Assembly: GCA_015200025.1 (NCBI GenBank)
Contig: CP054186.1
Location: 2,616,001-2,680,000, forward strand
DNA: 64,000 bases
Source of the DNA: Phycisphaeraceae bacterium
GTDB lineage: Bacteria; Planctomycetota; Phycisphaerae; Phycisphaerales; UBA1924
Reading direction: 5' to 3'
Shown here piece after piece: positions 62,423 to 64,000 of this stretch (the stretch's first letter is position 1; each line of letters starts with the position of its first letter). The position numbers and the translations under genes were made by a program. The notes beneath the pieces are model-generated. The model ran no database searches. It was not told the origin of the DNA and saw only the letters and a list, made by a program, of their open reading frames with translations.

Positions 62423-64000
62423 CTACGCGGCGAGGCCGAGCGCCGTTGATTCGGACGCGGCGAGCGGGGCGGGTATTCGCCCCCCCGGGCTTTCCTGGGC
62501 GAGGGAAACGATCTGAGCGATTTCGAGGATGAGCGCGACGCGGCCGTCGCCGAGGATGGCACCGCCCGAGACGCCGCGGATCTGCTGACCGGTCTGCGTG
62601 AGGGTCTTGATCACGACCTGATGCTGCCCGAGGATCTCGTCCACCATGAGGCAGAACCTCGAATCGTCCGCCTCCATCACGATCAGGAGGGCATCGGCGA
62701 TCTGGTCGAGCCCTTCCTTGAGGTTGAGCACCCGGTTGAGGCGGTAGATGGGGAGCATCATCCCCCGGACCATCACCATCTCGCCCACGCCCACGGCGGT
62801 CTTGAGGCTCTCGGGGCGGGGGCGGAAGCTCTGCTGGATCGACAGCGTCGGGAGGACGTACCGCTGGGCGCCCACCCGGACGACCATCCCGTCGATGATC
62901 GCCATGGTCAGGGGGAGGCGGAGCAGGAACGTCGTCCCGTGCCCGGGGTTCGAGCGGATCTCGATCTTCCCGCGGAGGGCCTCGATGTTCCGTCGGACCA
63001 CGTCCATCCCGACGCCTCGCCCGGAGATGTCCGTGACCTTCTCCGCCGTGGAGAACCCCGGCATGAAGATGAGGTTGAAGACCTCGCCGTCGGGCATCGA
63101 GGCCTCGTCGGCGTCCTGGGGGATGATCCCCTTGGACTTGGCCTTGGCGATGAGCTTGTCCCGGCGGAGCCCGCGGCCGTCGTCCCCGATCTCGATCACG
63201 ATCGAGCCGCCCGCGTGGTACGCCCGGAGCGAGATCCGGCCCACCGGCTCCTTCCCCGCGGTGCGCCGCTCGTCGGCGGGCTCGACCCCGTGATCGCAGG
63301 AGTTGCGGATCATGTGGACCAGCGGGTCCGTGATCGCCTCCACGACGTTGCGGTCGAGCTCGACATCCTCGCCCTCGGTGACGACCTCGATCTGCTTGCC
63401 CGCCCGTTGCGACACGTCGCGCACCAGGCGGGTCATCTTCTGGAACGTGCTCTTGAGGTTCACGAGCCGCAGCGACATCGAGACCTCCTGAAGGTCTCGG
63501 ATCATCTTGCCCATGTGGCTGAGGGTACGGTGGACCCGCTGCCCGGCCCCGGCCGCGTTGCAGGCCGCCGAGACGTCCTGCACCACCATCTGCTGCGCGA
63601 TCACCAGTTCCCCGACCATCGTGACCAGGTTGTCCATCCGCGAGGTGTTCACCTTCACGGTCTGCTCGGACTTGCGGAGCTTGGACGCGGTGTTCTCGTG
63701 CTCGCCCGGGGGCGGCGCCTCGGTCGGCTTGGCCTCGGCCTCGGCTGCGCGGGCGGAGGACACGGGCTCGGCCTTAGTCGGGTCGGTTTGGGCCGCCGTG
63801 GGCACGGGATGATTGGTGACTGGTTTCGCGACGGAGGTCCCGTCGGATGGACGGGCCGCCGCGTCGAGCTTCGCGACGAGCGCCTCGAAGTCGGTGCGGG
63901 ACGGCCCCGTCGCCCCCTCGAGCACGCCCATCAGGCGCGTCATCATGTCGCACGAGGCGAGGACGAGGTCGAACTCGTGACGCCCCAGCGTGAGCGTGCC
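62423..64000 (-). CDS. cheA: Chemotaxis histidine kinase CheA (N-terminus off window)
   Basis: At least 525 residues, open to the right edge (18 codons beyond the first in-window ATG at 63946). The visible part lacks the Hpt (P1) core. It starts at its end (GRHEFDLVLASCDMM…), then a Pro/Ala-rich linker, the P3 dimerisation domain (MDNLVTMVGELVIAQQMV), P4 kinase boxes (ITDPLVHMIRNSCDHGVE, IGDDGRGL, MPGFSTAEKVTDISGRGVGM, HGTTFLLRLPLT) and the CheW-like P5 domain. It is upstream of cheW on the same strand. Confidence 0.93.
   Translation of the reverse strand, partial: GTLTLGRHEFDLVLASCDMMTRLMGVLEGATGPSRTDFEALVAKLDAAARPSDGTSVAKPVTNHPVPTAAQTDPTKAEPVSSARAAEAEAKPTEAPPPGEHENTASKLRKSEQTVKVNTSRMDNLVTMVGELVIAQQMVVQDVSAACNAAGAGQRVHRTLSHMGKMIRDLQEVSMSLRLVNLKSTFQKMTRLVRDVSQRAGKQIEVVTEGEDVELDRNVVEAITDPLVHMIRNSCDHGVEPADERRTAGKEPVGRISLRAYHAGGSIVIEIGDDGRGLRRDKLIAKAKSKGIIPQDADEASMPDGEVFNLIFMPGFSTAEKVTDISGRGVGMDVVRRNIEALRGKIEIRSNPGHGTTFLLRLPLTMAIIDGMVVRVGAQRYVLPTLSIQQSFRPRPESLKTAVGVGEMVMVRGMMLPIYRLNRVLNLKEGLDQIADALLIVMEADDSRFCLMVDEILGQHQVVIKTLTQTGQQIRGVSGGAILGDGRVALILEIAQIVSLAQESPGGRIPAPLAASESTALGLAA

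Overview
The window is one continuous piece of high-GC bacterial DNA. Gene content suggests a planctomycete-like bacterium: Ser/Gly-rich phage proteins, a copper island full of CPMHP…CPxCGM metal-binding modules, a transposase of a type common in Planctomycetota, and GTG starts with short overlaps. No rRNA, tRNA, integrase or CRISPR array was found, so the taxonomic reading is inference from protein resemblance.

Region 1 (1-10792) is the late structural module of a siphovirus-like prophage, GTA or phage remnant. Along the + strand it holds a head/connector gene end, a small membrane protein, a tail completion protein, a tail tube protein, a tail assembly chaperone with a probable -1 frameshift extension, a lipoprotein, an HK97 gp10-like protein, the tape measure, two tail-tip-like proteins, a methyltransferase, a Rossmann-type protein, and a Ser/Gly-rich protein carrying a Hint (intein-like) domain. 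One A/T-richer gene (7661-8392) runs against the others and resembles AbiGi, an abortive-infection protein.

Region 2 (10806-32330) is a copper/silver detoxification island. It has a P1B ATPase (copA), a MerR regulator with a textbook MerR promoter, a multiheme c / cytochrome b / flavin-2Fe-2S reductase operon headed by a Met-rich Spy-like protein, a cytosolic copper storage protein, a Tat-exported multicopper oxidase, a TolC protein, metal-binding lipoproteins, and a full CusCBA RND efflux system. A nuclease-like gene overlaps the end of cusA, and two related Cys/His-rich exported proteins flank the Cus operon.

Region 3 (32330-38817) is scarred. A sigma-54 activator remnant and a ferredoxin gene, both missing their 5' ends, meet head to head near 33380. 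Then come a Rieske protein, DUF6755-like and TehA/SLAC1-like membrane proteins, a cytochrome b561 gene broken by an amber codon, two divergent hemerythrin-like genes, a cupin and an AhpD-like protein. This looks like the surviving half of an anaerobic redox enzyme cluster, possibly a nitrate-type molybdoenzyme.

Region 4 (38839-44599) is a molybdenum cofactor cluster: moaA, a TauE-like exporter, moaE, moaD, moeA, moaC, mogA and mobA. No molybdoenzyme is left in the window.

Region 5 (44766-60574) is a nitrosative/hypoxic stress and regulation block. Two paralogous MarR + CPVC-thioredoxin cassettes sit at its ends, one beside the iron-sulfur repair gene ric and one beside a group III truncated hemoglobin; their promoters share an almost identical element. 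Between them lie DUF488, AhpD-like and DUF2179 proteins, two universal stress proteins, a ribosome-hibernation/TrkA-N fusion, tandem Rnk-like proteins, a glutamate dehydrogenase, an SLC13 transporter and an NtrC-type two-component system.

Region 6 (60555-64000) holds a transposase fragment, a poorly defined stretch, and the chemotaxis genes cheW and cheA (cheA runs off the right edge).
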